A stretch of 64,000 nucleotides of DNA from contig JABYQN010000006.1 in assembly GCA_022606135.1 (NCBI GenBank), positions 868,001 to 932,000 on the forward strand, in the 5' to 3' direction. This document shows, piece by piece, positions 43,117 to 55,847 of the stretch. Source of the DNA: Fomes fomentarius (Eukaryota > Basidiomycota > Agaricomycetes > Polyporales > Polyporaceae). The position numbers and the translations under genes are program-made. The notes under the pieces are model-generated. The model saw only the letters and a program-made list of their open reading frames with translations. It did not search any database and was not told the origin of the DNA. How positions within the stretch are numbered: the first letter of the stretch is position 1; every line of letters starts with the position of its first letter.

Positions 43117-44550
43117 TCAGAGCTCTACGTGTGTCGCTGGCCCGTCCTTTGCCTTGCGTTCGGCTTCGGGTTCGTCCTGCGCCGCCTGTTGTGCCTTCTT
43201 CGGATCGCAATGTTCCGGTATGGGACTCGCAGGGTCGATCGGGGGGTGCGACACACGCCCCACCTTGTGGTACTTCTTCGACTCAGCGTAGAACTTCTTC
43301 CAATGCTGTACGCCCTGCAAGGCGATCATCGAACGTTAGCTCAGCGAACCCACACACGCACCCATCCATCCCGAACGGGGCGATGGGGTAATGAGAAAAA
43401 ATCCGCCCAACACACCCTAATCTCGCTCTCGCTTAATCCACGGAGGTCGTGCGTGAGGTGCGTCTGGAAGCACCCGGTGCCGTACGCTCTTGCGGCATCC
43501 TTGCCAGCCCTAGAGAGTGATGAGAGGATACGGCTGTGAGCGCTGGTGGTGCCTCCACGGATCGCTGGCGGTGCCTCCACGGATCGACGTTGTGCTAAGC
43601 ATGCGTGTAGACGCACATTATATGATAAGAGCCGCCAGGGCCGTAGGTTTTGCGATTGCTGCTGACGTCGTACACGTCCCCGTCAATCTAGATCGATGGA
43701 CACTCATGGTGAGCTTCGCGGGTACACGCATGGGCGCGACACATAGTAACGCAAGCATGACCTACAGCAATGTACACCGGCTTGTTGGGGTCCGTGCCGT
43801 CGAACTGCACGAGGAGATTCTCTGAGAATAGCCGTTGGGACGTCTGTGACCCCGGGAGGTGCACGTGAACAGACCAATCAGCATCCGAAGACGCACACAC
43901 GACCGACCGCGCGAGCGTGAGCGTGAGCATGCACGCGCGGCCGCGGGGGGCGAGGGAGCAGCGAAGAGCAACGGGATGTCCCGAGAACGCACCGGAATGA
44001 ACTGCTTGAGGTTGGGCATATCCATCTCCCACAGGAAACTGCCGGTGAAGAACTTGCCCGCGAGGACAACGAATAGGGTCGCGTAGAGCACGAACTTGAG
44101 GAGGCCTAGGCAGCCTACCTCGACCTCCTCCGTCGGGTCAGGCTCCTCAGGCCCCACCTCTTCGCCTCGAGCGAGCTTCTCGTCGCGCTCCTTCTTGCGG
44201 TTCAGCCATTCCGCGTGGGCCTGCTCCCGCTCGGCACGGTACTGCGCGTATCTACACGCACCCACAGAGGGCTATGGGTAAGACTTTGGCTGGTCATAAG
44301 AGGTAGTGTGGCAGACGTACGCGAGGAAGGGGCGGTTGGCCTGCTTGGTGGAGACCTGTCTACCAGGGTCCGCCGGATCCTGGACGGTCGGATACTGGTC
44401 CTTAAGCGGAAACTCAGCCCACGGGGAGCTCGGGATAGAGCCAGGAGTCTGAGGCAGGGGCTTGCCCTCAGCATCCTTTGGAATGCCCTTCAGGTTATCG
44501 GGGCGCCTGCGCTTGGGGCGATCGCCCTCAGGTTTCAGAATCCAGGACAT
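43117..44550 (-). CDS. MAPR-type cytochrome-b5-like membrane protein
   Basis: Six exons: 44550-44321, 44251-43993, 43819-43766, 43687-43617, 43509-43416 and 43314-43117, 301 aa. The N-terminus (MSWILKPEGDRPKRRRP) is basic and polar; residues about 125-150 form one membrane helix (LLKFVLYATLFVVLAG). The C-terminal half is the MAPR heme/steroid-binding fold: QFDGTDPNKPVYIA, IDGDVYDVSSN, TYGPGGSYH, AGKDAARAYGTGCF and a conserved ending QHWKKFYAESKKYHKVG. The Tyr residues of the VYDVS and TYGPGGSY motifs are those that hold heme in Dap1/PGRMC1. Dap1 supports cytochrome P450 steps of sterol synthesis; this protein has a longer N-terminus than Dap1, so the role is inferred. The intron between exons 4 and 5 carries a 22-bp tandem repeat. 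Confidence 0.87.
43541..43584 (+). repeat. Two 22-bp tandem copies in an intron
   Basis: Two adjacent 22-bp units, differing at one base, lie in the fourth intron of the MAPR-like gene. A local duplication; it makes the intron unusually long (107 nt) for this window. Confidence 0.85.
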
Positions 44551-45726
44551 GTTGCTGCTGATTTATGTCAAGCACAAGCAGAGGACCGCACAGGCTAAGC
44601 AGCAGATATGATCAGAAGCAGACAGAGGAGTACCCCCCAGCAAGATCGATGTCGACGTGGTCGTATGTGACAAAAGGACACCCGCCCTCTGTACACGTCG
44701 CAGCGGTGAGAAACAAGACCACATATGTGTGCTTGCCTTATTGGGCAGCGTATGCGTCTCGCGCGCCAGGGCTTGTGGCGACAGCCTGAACCTTGGTTGA
44801 CTTTGACGGATAACCCGCGAGGCTTCGTACTGTTCACCCACCTGCAGTTGATGTTACTTAGCGAGATACGCTCGGTCGCAACCGATCCCGTTGTTGAGCT
44901 GCGGTCTTGGACGGAGACGTTTGCAGCCTGCCCTCCTCCACGACGCAGGGAGCATGCTCAGGCTTCTGATTGACAGGTGGAGCAGTGAGATTGATTGCAG
45001 TTGGAAAGACCAATCTTCCGTCCAGCTTCCGACTCCAACTCCGTCCTTTCCTCCAAGAGCCACCAAGTCGTGCCAGCTCCCAATCCATGTCGTTCCGCCC
45101 CACTCTGGGCGCCCAGCCGCACAATATCACCCTGTCATCGTCCATGATCCGGTAGCAGTCCCAAGAGCGAAGCGGAACACAATTCCACTCATTCATTCGC
45201 CGCTCCAACCCAGCGAACATCATGGCACCACTCACATCGGACCGATATGGGATCCCGTACAAGAACGAACCATGTATTAGGATGCTACAAAAGCACAATG
45301 GGACGTCGTATTAGTAGTATCACCAGTACTAAGTTATGATAGATGTTACATTGTGTGCGAGTATAGAAGGAGAAGTGTCAAACGGTGGGGATGGGATGAT
45401 GTGGGGATGTGGAGGATGATGAAGACTGCGATGCAAGAGTAATGAGGACCAGGCCCGAATAGAAAGAATGCTAAGTGTAGATGACGAGCGATGATTAGTG
45501 AACGATGAGCCCCGCCCAGTGCAAGAGAACGATGATGAAAGGAAGGTAGCGACGAGAGACAGACGACACAGGCGACCGAGCGACACTAGGACTGTTGTAT
45601 GATGACATATGTGACGGACAGATGCATGATGGCATGTGTTGCAGAGACTGACATGGGGCATAAGATATCAAGAGCGTAAGATGAGATGCATAGAAGTGCG
45701 CCAACCGAGAGAACGTTATCAACCAC
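44551..45726. other. Intergenic region of 1.2 kb
   Basis: No gene recognised. A 146-codon minus-strand frame (45298-44858) overlaps a 129-codon plus-strand frame; neither has a motif or splice partner. It holds the MAPR promoter and the 3' end of the RGS gene. Confidence 0.45.
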
Positions 45727-47848
45727 TCATCGCTGGTCGGACGTCGGCGAGCGCTCTTGAATGGCTGCTCTTTGTGATATCGTCACGTATGCCCCACCAA
45801 CCTCCTCTTCAGTGGTCAGTCCTGGTGGTACTGTCGGTGTTGACGCGCTCGAGTTCATCAACGGAAAGTCGGCGAGAGGGCCGTCATCCTCCTCGACGAG
45901 CTTGATCTTCAACGCGAGGAACCGCGGAGTCTTGATGAACTATGGCCAAAGTCAGTATGTAGTCCTCTAACAAGCGCAATATTAGTGCTTACCTTGGGTA
46001 CTGAATCTGTCGCCATCAACCGGAAGACGTGCGTCTGGATGCGCTCGTACAAACGGATCATAGTCTGGAGTTGCGTCGCGTTGAAGGCGTTCGCCTGCTC
46101 GAGGTCAACACGACCCTGAAAGGTCTTGCCCGTCATGCTCTGGATGACGTCGGTGAGGTAGCCCGAAAGCTCATTCCGAAGGCCGTGGTCAATGTTCAAC
46201 TCGCTCTGACTCGAAGGCGCGAGATACGTGTTGTAGATGACGAACGCCTTCTGAATGAGGGCCTCGTGGTGCTTTTCCATGGCGAGCTGACCAGGTGTAG
46301 TCTTGCCTCCTGCGCGAGGGGGGTTAGCCGCGATGGCACTCGATGTAGTGCTGAAGGACTTCTTGAAGTCCTGGACGTCGAGGTAGAAAGACAAGTTCTC
46401 CTCGCAGAAGTTGCTGCGTAGGAAGTCGCGGAAGAGGGCACGCAGCTGGGGCTCCTCCATGATGAATTTGAGCCTGTCAGTGTTGGACTCCTTCTGCCCT
46501 TTCTTGTCCGGGTCGTAGCTCGCATTGAGCTTCTCGGTCATCGAGATACGGCGGTGAATCTTGGCGTCGTTGCTCGCGGCGCCCTCGGCGGTTGCAGCAT
46601 CCCCAACGTGGTCCTCCGAAGTCCGCGCAGCATTCGATACGTTGGCAGCGGAGCTGTTCGGGGAAGGGCGAGCGCCATCAGGCAGATCCCACCGGGCAAG
46701 CCTGCGACCTTCTTCAGTGACCTTGTAAATAGCCTTCGCCGTGCAACGGAACTCTCCATGTTGCTGCAAAAAAGATATGTCAGATGCTGTCGCAGCGGCC
46801 AGAAGGACGAACGACATACTGAGATAGAAGAGTTCGCGCCGCCTGCGGCACCACGGACGGTGAAGATAATCGCAGAATCGTTGTTCTTCCGCTTGTCTGA
46901 GACGAGAGTAATGAGGCCGAACCGCACAAACTGCGCGGCCATCTCTGCTGCCTCCTCTCGACCGATGACGGACGTAAAGTCACACAGCCACTCCAACGCC
47001 GTTACCGCAGCGAAGCAGTGCTTGTGAACGACCAACGCCTTGCCCGCCCCCTTCTCCGACACATCCATCAACCCTACACCCTTCGAACGCTCATGGTACT
47101 TCTGGAAAGCGTCCATGTTGTCCATGTATTCGGGAGGGTAGTTAGCCTGACGTCCAACGAAGCGGCGGAAGAGAGCGGTGATGGCGGAGTGCGACACAAT
47201 GATCTCGTCGTCGACCGACCGCCGCTCGAGGTGAAGAAGCTTCATGCAGATCGGCTGAGAAGAGAACACGTGGGCGAGGTGGTCGCCGTTGATCCCGTTC
47301 TTGCTCATGAAACGCTCAAGAACGTGGAGGCCTTTAGGAGTGAGCACGTAAACACCACGCTCCTTGAAGAGGTTGGAACCGGGATCTGCTGCGTTCTCAA
47401 TCAATCGTGCGTCCATGAATTGTTGGCACATCGCCTTGGCCATATCGCGGGTCATTGAGAAAGTCGTCGTGGTCGTGGTCGTAACAATGCGGGAGGGTTC
47501 TCGGGGATCAGGTCCGCGATTGGATTGCGAGAACTTGAGCGAGGCCAGATTCCTCGCAGCGTCATCTCTATACACATGGCATGAGGGAGGAAGGAGAGGA
47601 AGTCAGATAAGCGGACACGTACGTTGTGAAGGAATTAGGGAATGTGCGGAAGTACTGCCTGTTCGTTGTGAGCTCCAGGGAGACGATGAGGGTTGCGAAC
47701 AGATCAAGAGTGTCCTGATAGAGAGGAAGAGATTGGTGAGCTGTAGAGGGAAGAAATGAGTGCAACACACCTTGAGGAACGGTCTGCCGCGTTTTGTCGT
47801 CTTCATCATGTGCGACGAAGTCGCCTGGGGAGCTTCCGCTGGAGGCAT
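45727..47848 (-). CDS. DEP-RGS regulator of G-protein signalling (Sst2/FlbA/Thn1 type)
   Basis: Five exons: 47848-47771, 47714-47623, 47567-46820, 46763-45993 and 45939-45727, 633 aa. The N-terminal half has two DEP-like domains (MCQQFMDARLIENAAD, GVYVLTPKGLHVLERF; then ALEWLCDFTSVIGREEAAEM, FVRFGLITLVSD). The RGS domain in the C-terminal half shows QLRALFRDFLRSNFCEENLS and FYLDVQDF, AFVIYNTYLAPSS, ELNIDHGLRNELSGYL and HVFRLMATDSVPKF. RGS proteins speed GTP hydrolysis by G-alpha; the DEP domains anchor Sst2 to the receptor tail. In basidiomycetes this type tunes pheromone response and hyphal growth (Thn1 in Schizophyllum, Crg1 in Cryptococcus). Which of these is the true ortholog needs a tree. 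Confidence 0.93.
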
Positions 47849-50556
47849 GGCTGCACAGCACGAAAAGGGAAAAGAAAGATAGAAAAACGAGGAGGAGAGG
47901 CTGAGCGGGAAGACGGAGTGGGAGGGGGAGGGGCAAGAAGAAGATGGATGGCAGGCGGGAGGGAGTCGGGGGAGAAGATGAGGACGAACGATGACAAGAG
48001 GCGAGGTGGGCGCCTGGCGCAAGCCGTTGGCAACCCAGATTTTCGACCTAAATTCCCACGTGTTCTCTGGCGGTCCAGACACGCGAAACAGGGCCGTTGC
48101 CCGAAAAATCTTCATTTAGTCTTTTTGGACGCGCCGCCTAAACGTCGCAGCCGGCGGCATGGGGGCGGCAGGTCGAAATCAGCCATTTTCCTCCCCGCCG
48201 CCTCGCGACACCCCGCGACAGCCTTCCCAGTCGCCGGCCAAGACAGGCCTCCCGCCCGCCTCGCCCGTCCATGCCGTCTCAGTTTACGTTCGTCTGCACG
48301 ACCACCGCGTTGCTGCACTCGTAACTAGGGTCTCCGCCAGCACAAACCGGCCCCGCTCCAATCACCGCCCATCGCCCGCCATCCTCGACGCCCGCCTCAT
48401 GGCCCAGCCGCCTTCCTCATTGTTTGTCCAAAAACGGCCCTTATCCGATTCCCGAACCATCCGGCCCATGTAATATGGCCATCAGGCCGTACCTTTCCAG
48501 GCAACCGATCACAGCGCCTCTCGATCCTTTCACGGCCCGACTTTGTAGTAGTACAAGTTCAACGCCTACTTGGCGTCAAGCTCGCTCTCAACACATCAAG
48601 ATAGTATAATGTACACGTTCAGTCCTCTTCGTGGCTTATCATCTGCCCAATCTATGTGGCGATCTCCCCCGAGCATAACGTCGCCCAACAGCCAGATATT
48701 TGGTGTCAATGCGACACTAACCGCTTGAGCGGCGTGCAATATCTCGGCCGCCTGCTAATTCATAGTCCGAAACCGATCTGCATCAGCTCTGACTCGTTTC
48801 GTATACACATCCCAAGTAGGCTCACGCGGGACATGAGAAAAGGCGAACGCGGCATCCCGCCTTAGCCGCCTTTCCTCTCCGCGTTTCAGATGTCAAACTC
48901 CCCTCTGTGTCGCAGTGCCTCACAATGTCTGGTCGCAACCATGTCCTTTCGAGGTCTGCTGCGTCTCGCTATTGTGTCTCCACTTTCCCGTTCACGTCGG
49001 TGCATGCTCTCTGCGCTCTATCAACCTGTCACGCTGTCTGCATGATTGATGTTCTCCGTTCTCCGCCGCATCTGGCTCGCATAAAGGCCAACGTCTAACC
49101 GACCACCACGAGGCCGCATTACGACAAGGACTTAAGTCTCCAGTGTCTGCGGGCGATGTCACGGCCTGGCCCACGCTGCTCGACACAGCGAGGCCGACCT
49201 CTTGCACTCTACCGCGGGCTCCTACACATTGCACCTGACACAATATTTACGGAACCTGAGCTTCCCGTTGCTCCTCAGCGCAGTGCGTCTCGCTTTCTCA
49301 TGATCTCTTCGATACAGTCATTTGGACGTGTCACAACCTCACTACACGTCTCAGCCCATACCGCCCGTAGGACACGCGCACAGGTCTTTCCTTCGCATGC
49401 GACGACTAAACGTTCCTGAGCGAAGGCGTGGAGACCGGTATGCCAGCGATGATCCTGGTCCTCCTTCAAGTCCGATACCCCACGCCGCATTTTATCCTCA
49501 TTAGCCAGGTGATCCCCGGACCCTTTACTTGTTCAGTGTAAATTGACTGCGATCGAGGCATGCGAGGGCATGCTCTTCTCGAGGCGCTCCGGTCGCGCGC
49601 AGTCCGCAACACCTTGGTGGCGTTCTATACCAACCTCCTCGTCGTGTTTGCGACTCGTTTCGCGAAGACATCTCTATATCCAAGATTCCTGCCGCTAACT
49701 CCCCGGAACTTGCCTGGGTACCCGGAGGGCCCTGACCGTGTCGTCTTTCTCTAAACGCCGAGCTTCAATGTTTAATTTCCCTGCGGCCTGACCACCATTG
49801 CGACTTCTATCGAAATGCATGGTCTGCCGTCGCCCGCAGAACGCATTCTCGTGCCGGACCCAGGGATATTGCGCCATGCTCCTGGGACGGGGGCCTTGTC
49901 TTGGCTTCGCCCATGCCGCGGCATGCACAGTTGTGTCTAACCTTGGTGCTTATTCGGCTGTCTGTGGCCTTCTTTTCATTTCCTACACAGCTTCTGATGC
50001 TCGTCGCGCTCGTCGCGGTGCGAAGCTGTCCATCGGGGGTCCTCTACAGCCCCCGGACATTCATACCAGGGCTTGCTTCCATATGAGCGATGCCTGCCCT
50101 GGTATTCTGGACCGTGCCCGGCGTGGCCATCGGTGGTGTCGAACACGAATGATATTCCTTCACCGCACGCGCATGTTTAGGGCGTGTGTCGGTTGACGGT
50201 TCTCCATCGGGTATGTACATCCACGGACCACGTTGACCGCTAGATGTCATCGTATCGTACTAGTTGCTACCTCCTATAGTCAAGGGTAATCTGTACGTAG
50301 CGGTCTCGTACTATCATACGGCAGTCTCGTTAGACCAGCTCCAGAAGCAATCCCAGGGAAGCCTCGGGGCCGCCTTCCCCTTCCGTCGATCTTGCACTGC
50401 ACTGTGGAATGAGATTGTGACCGGGGCGGTCTACAGACGCGAGTGACATGATTGGCCATGAGGAAGGACGATTTAGAGTTATTGATTACCCGAGCGCGTG
50501 ACATATCGTCACCATTTGAACGCCGCGTTATAGACGCTTAAGGTTGACCTGGAACC
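47849..50556. other. Gene-poor interval of 2.7 kb
   Basis: No gene could be assembled. Frames are short and unsupported on both strands. The first 500 bases form the upstream region of the RGS gene and are rich in G/C-skewed blocks; large RGS genes often have long 5' UTRs, so a non-coding leader exon could lie here. No repeat borders or transposase motifs seen. Confidence 0.5.
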
Positions 50557-51861
50557 ATGAGCTCTGCGAACATCAATGTAAGTACAATATCACATTCACA
50601 CAGTTTCCACGCAAGAGATGGTTAATGTCATTGCAGGACGCTTCCACCATACAAGCATTGCTTGATCAGCTCAAGTCGTCTGAGGCATGGCAGAAGGTAG
50701 CGAACCCCAATCTTACGCCAGGAGCCGCTGGTACTAGTACGACAAACGCAACCGTGACCCCTGAGAGATCCACGGATGGCATCACATCTTCGACATCCAC
50801 CGCCGACGCCCATGAGAGCTTGTACCAGACCACACACGATAGCCTACAATTTCCCAAGTTCTCCCGTGAATCACGTACTCCTGTGGGATCGTCGAGCGCA
50901 CCCTCAGTAGCGGCGCTTCTGTCTCAGCTGCAGGCCTCTGGCAGTTTCAATGCCGCAGCGGGCTCGAGGAGCGCACCTACACCTGCGCCTGTCCAGATAT
51001 CACATCCCCGTCCTTTCTCTGGTGGCCCCAAATTGCCCCGACCAGACGCTGAGCTCCCAGAGAGCACGCACCCACCAGCACCCCACACGCCTCGCCAGGA
51101 TTTACGGGCGTGTACGTTTCAGCAGGCACTACCCCACCTCGCACAGCTGTCCGAAGATCCAGGCTTCCTGGAGGCGCTGACAGCCGTACGTCGAAACGAC
51201 GATCGAGCGGCCCGGGTTGAGCTCACCGATGCACTAAATTATTGGTCAGATGAGGACCGAGCAGGCCGAATTGGAGCGCCAGCTATGGCACGAGCGTCGC
51301 GATATCCAGCGGAAGCACGAAGATCGGGTCAAGACCGCACGCACCAAGTGAGTCGTGGTGAGCATGTCCACACGTTCCCCTAGGTTCTCCATCGCCCTTC
51401 CTTTCCATCTCCACGCACCAATGAGTAGTGTGGGACGTTAGCTGATGCATTTCTGACGGCGACCTGTGCAGAGCCAACATCATCGGGGCTGGACTTACAC
51501 AATATGAAGCTGATGTCCGTCTGAGCCGTCTGGACCTCTCTTCCTCCCTTCTGATTTGGTTGTCTGATAACGGACTCGTGGTGCTTAGGCGTTGACAGAC
51601 TCCTTCCGTACCGAGCTGCTCAAGTTTGACCGGGAGCGAGTGCTCCCTGCGTGGGATGGCCTGGTGACCAAACAGCAGGCAGCTCTGGAGGCGCTCGGTG
51701 TGCCTGCGATGTTCCCCTCCACGCAGACCTCGGATAGAGAGGTATGTGTGGGCAACCTCGCCCGCTTCGCGATAGTGTACTGATGGCGAGCGAATTTCTC
51801 CCAGCGGCAACAGAAGATCATGCAGGTGTTGAGTGGCATTGGGAACGAGGGGAGTACTTAG
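50557..51861 (+). CDS. Coiled-coil protein of unknown function
   Basis: Six exons: 50557-50577, 50637-51185, 51250-51347, 51472-51514, 51589-51741 and 51805-51861, 306 aa. The N-terminus (DASTIQALLDQLKSSEAWQ) is followed by a long Ser/Thr/Pro-rich disordered region with a second similar repeat (SVAALLSQLQASGSF). The C-terminal half is a charged coiled coil (QAELERQLWHERRDIQRKHE, VKTARTKANIIGAGL) ending in an amphipathic segment (LPAWDGLVTKQQAALEALGV). I recall similar fungal proteins of unknown role but cannot name a domain. The internal similarity of the two L-L-x-Q-L segments suggests a short binding motif used twice. The short first exon depends on a standard GTAAGT donor. Confidence 0.75.
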
Positions 51862-52813
51862 TCCCCGCGGCCCACCTGCTGCTCGTGATGGATAGAGAGG
51901 ACCGCAGGGAGCTGCGCATCGGTGTTTTTGCGACATTGATCGCATGTCATGCAACTCCTCCCGCGCACGGTGACAATTAAATGATCGCTATCTGCTGTGG
52001 CACTCTGTCAAGCTCCCCTGGTGGCCCTGGTCATGTCTCAATACGGACGTTGGGTACCAGATCAACGTTCAGATGTCCGCCGGTCGAACGGCTTTCAACG
52101 ATTTCTCATGATGTGGTGTGGCGTTCCTTCTCACTGATGATGCTTTTGTTCGTGTACTTTTTGAATACCGTAAGGCGCTCTGCGCCACCTCCCCGTTACA
52201 GCCCTGCTTGTGTTATTAGGGCAGGAAGTTTACGTGGATGCGTCGCGGAACTTTGACCGCTGCGCGGAGTGAGCAATCTGGTGGCTGAAGACGAATATTG
52301 CCCGGGTGCCCCACAAGGTGGTCATCTTGGGTGGCTATCTGGGATCTTGTTGTAGTTAGGCCGGCAGGACGGAGGTGTTCAATTTAGGAGCCTGCTTAAA
52401 GGAGTTACCCATATTCGGAAGTCGCGCATTTCGTGTCATCTAATCATGAGCGCAGAGGGCAATTCTGCAGCAAGACCGTTGAGGAAACTGGAAGAAGGCC
52501 GGGATACTTACACAGCAGAGAGCATGGCAGTCTGCAGAGCGTAAGGAGACCAGGGCTATAGGTTCGTGGGCGATCCCGCGTACGCGAGCGATAAGTGTCA
52601 GGCGAGAGGAATTTAGCGAGATCATTCTGGCAACAGGTGATCGCGCCAGAGCGAGAGAGTTCTGCATACTCTCGCGAGCCAGCCTGGTCACCACAGACAC
52701 CTCCGGGCTTGTTCCCGTCCTCCCTCTCATCTGCTCATGCTCGCGTCGTGCAGGTCTCCTCGTCTCGACGTCCTCTCCATCCCCGCCTAGCTCACAGTCC
52801 ACGCGTGCCAGCC
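51862..52813. other. Intergenic region of 1 kb
   Basis: No gene recognised; frames are short. The last 130 bases before the hydrolase start are C/T-rich. Holds a 3' UTR and a promoter. Confidence 0.5.
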
Positions 52814-54896
52814 ATGCCGTACGTCGATCTCGTCTCCCCGGACGACTACACCTCCATCTGGTACCACACCAACACCTCGGCCGGCAATGTCAGCGGCTTC
52901 GATCCTGAGAAGCCCACGCTGGTCATGCTGCATCCCCTCTTCCTGGATTCCAGTTGGACACACCCACAGCTGGACGACCCACGCCTCCACGCGAACTACA
53001 ACATCATCGTGTTCGACAACCGCAACACGGGCAAGTCGCTCTTCAGGCCGACAGGACGCCACGATCTCTGGGTCACGGCGGCAGACATCGCGCATTGCTT
53101 CTACGTGAGTTCTCATGGCATATAAGGAGAGCCCGTTGCCGGTGTTGAGGATGCCCGACCAGCACCTTGGTCTTCCGCCCGCCCACATCTTTGCCCCTGA
53201 GCTCTTCTCGTGGGCGGCGTTGCGATTTGCAGCACTGTAAGTTCCTGAAGAAGCTCTGGCAATCATCATCCCCTTCTGCTGATCGTCGCTCTTTCCCTGA
53301 ACAGCTTTCCAGATCTCTGCTTGAGTTTGACGCTCTGCAATGTGACCCCACAAACAGAGTGCGTGTCCCATTCTCCGTGCCAGCTCGCGTTCCCCGCATC
53401 GCTCACGTTCCATCCAGACTCAAGTCCATATTCGATGCATTCGAGGAGCTCTGTCACTTGTGGTGCTATGCGGAGGATCTGGAGTCTTTTGAGACTGCCT
53501 GCAAGGAGCTGGTCAACTGTTATGCTATTGTATGTGAACATTCCACGTATGCCCGGCGACGTGTCTTACGCCTACTTGGCAGGATACACACCCGGATTTG
53601 GTCGATGAAGTGCGTCCTGAACCGCCTCCATGCAGGATTCGCACTGACTTGACAGCCCATCAACTAACTAGCTCGTAGCGTACTGGGAAGTACACTTGCC
53701 ACCATTCCGGCGAACGTATGTCATCACAAATGTCAACCTCGTCCTCAATGTGAGTCACCGCGCGATGCGGGAAATGTGGGAGCGAACGTATTTTTTTAAT
53801 GCCGTAATGCTGCAGAGGACGCCGATGAATGCCGACGAACTCGCTAGCGTTCGATGTCCCGTTCTAATCATCCAGGTCGGTGCGCTGAATGAAAACTGCA
53901 GTGCAAGGTCATATTGACAATCAATATTAGGCGGAGCGTAGTCAAGCACATCCGGTAGAATACGCACAGCAGCTCCGGCAAGCACTTGTGAACGTACCTA
54001 ACGGTGCTCAGTTGTTCACTGTGAAAGGTATTAAAAATTATTCTTACCGAGTATGCAAGACTCACTTGTGGAATGGTGCAGCGACGCACGGATACCTCAG
54101 CATACTATCCTCATCCATTGTTAACCAAGTGCTCAACAAGTTCCTCTCGCGCCTGCCCCCAGCGCGGAGCGACCTGAACCCGCCCGAGATTTCGCTAGCA
54201 GACCGGATGAAGATGGCGCTCGACCAGCTCGCCGAGTTCAGAAACGACCCGAGCATAGGCGAGCGCGACCCGACTTCGCCCTTGTCGTTCTGCTGCGTGA
54301 CAGACGAAGTACGCAAGAGCCAAGAAGAGCTCTACCAGATCTACTTGGAAGGGATGCAGAACGCCCTCTCGCCACTCGCCCCGGATGGCCGGCCGCTGCG
54401 CAAGTACGTTATCCCACTCCCTCTTCACTTGATATGTTCGAGAAGGCTGATCACTCGATCTTGCACTTTCCTCCTTTGGAATAGATATTCGGAGCGCAAG
54501 GACGAGCACTGGCTTGAGTCGAGCTCGGACGGCTTCTCTTATGCGAGTACGTGTCGATCTCTTCTCTCGCGCGTGAAGAGTGCATTGCCGCGTATTCTGA
54601 CTCTGCTCCTGCTGCTTTCAGACGTCAAGCAGGGGACGGACCGCATGAGCGACGCGAACAGGGAGAAGCGGAGACCGGGCAAACGGCAGACGGGCGGCGT
54701 AGGGCTAGTCGAGCCAGAGTCCGTGATCTTCATGCCCTCCGAGCCCGTCACACAGGACATGCAGCAGGTCGCGCGTATCCGTCGCGCGACGGTCCTCCCG
54801 CAAAGCCCCGCGGACAAGCACGTCATCAAAGGCTCGATGGCGAAGGTCATCGCGTCTGGTGCAGGGACCAGCCTCCAACGCAGGCTGTTGCGGTAG
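52814..54896 (+). CDS. Alpha/beta-hydrolase-fold protein, atypical nucleophile site
   Basis: Eleven exons: 52814-53104, 53163-53236, 53305-53358, 53418-53529, 53583-53609, 53672-53749, 53816-53875, 53931-54027, 54082-54403, 54485-54546 and 54622-54896, 483 aa. The first 150 residues follow the fold: PTLVMLHPLFLDSS (oxyanion-loop strand), NIIVFDNRNTGKS, TAADIAHCFYHLGLPPAHIF. At the nucleophile elbow, where GxSxG is expected, the sequence is APELFSWAALRFAALFPD, so the glycines are missing and only one Ser remains. The acid strand (CPVLIIQAERSQAHP) and a THGYL His segment are present. A C-terminal extension of about 200 residues is polar and basic (DANREKRRPGKRQTGG). Catalysis is doubtful; a binding or regulatory role is possible. 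Confidence 0.8.
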
Positions 54897-55847
54897 TCTC
54901 CACCGTTTATCTCGTTACTCTCTCTCTCTCTCCGTGGCTTCTTTCTCTCGGGCCTTGTGCTTTCTTGCTCCTTGCTCGGGTGTCCATAGCCTATCTATCC
55001 TCATTTATAACCGGATCTCATCACACTTTGCTCACCTCGCAACATTCCCTAGCTTCACACATCCCTCGCTCTCGTTCAGACGCGCCGTGCCGAATCTCTC
55101 TGTTCCCATATGCGCCTGCTGGGGCAGTCGTTGTATTCCCTGTACATACATATCCACCCGCTCACTCTCGCTCGCACTGTTCAGGTATCCACCGAAATGC
55201 TACGCTTCATCTGACAACACCCCGTGGCTCGTCGGTACGGTACAAGCCTATCCACACTTCATAAACACCCTCCCTCCTTATCTCCTTATCTCCCTCCTTA
55301 CACACCACATACCTTCCCAGCGTTCGCAGATATAGCTTACCGACGTACCTGCTACCATTAGAGAAAAGTACAACTTCGTGGATATCCGTCCTGTTAATGC
55401 ATCCACGCCGTTATGGATCCTCGGGATTCTTAGACCCTCTTCTCATCGTGCGACTCAGACGACGTTGTGGCATTGCAATGCAACAGCATTGCCAAATTTA
55501 AATCTCTTATCGCTCGAGCCAACAAGCCCGGCGCGAAAGGTGTCCACGCAGAAAATGCATTGTGTCATTGGTTTTCTACCAGAGCAGGGTACGTGTAGTG
55601 TATGCGTCTGGATCAGGTTCATTGCGTACGTATTTGTTTATTCTATCTGTGTGTAAAATCTACCTATCACAAGTTCCACTGCAAGCGACCAGAGAGCAAA
55701 GTATGTGAAGACCAGAAACCCAGAACATTGTCCACGACAGTGCGACCAGAAAGCTTCGCCACCGCCCATATATCATGGCAGGTGGTAGAACAAGGTGGAT
55801 GAATAGTCCTTGTCCGTTTCTTCTATACCTTCGTGATCGCCGACCGG
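54897..55847. other. Convergent intergenic gap of 1 kb
   Basis: This lies between the 3' ends of the hydrolase gene (plus) and uxs1 (minus). A short CT-dinucleotide run lies at about 54917-54932. No gene recognised. Confidence 0.5.

Noticed and set aside
44858..45298. Minus-strand frame of 146 codons
   Set aside because: No domain, no splice partner, and an equally long frame on the other strand.
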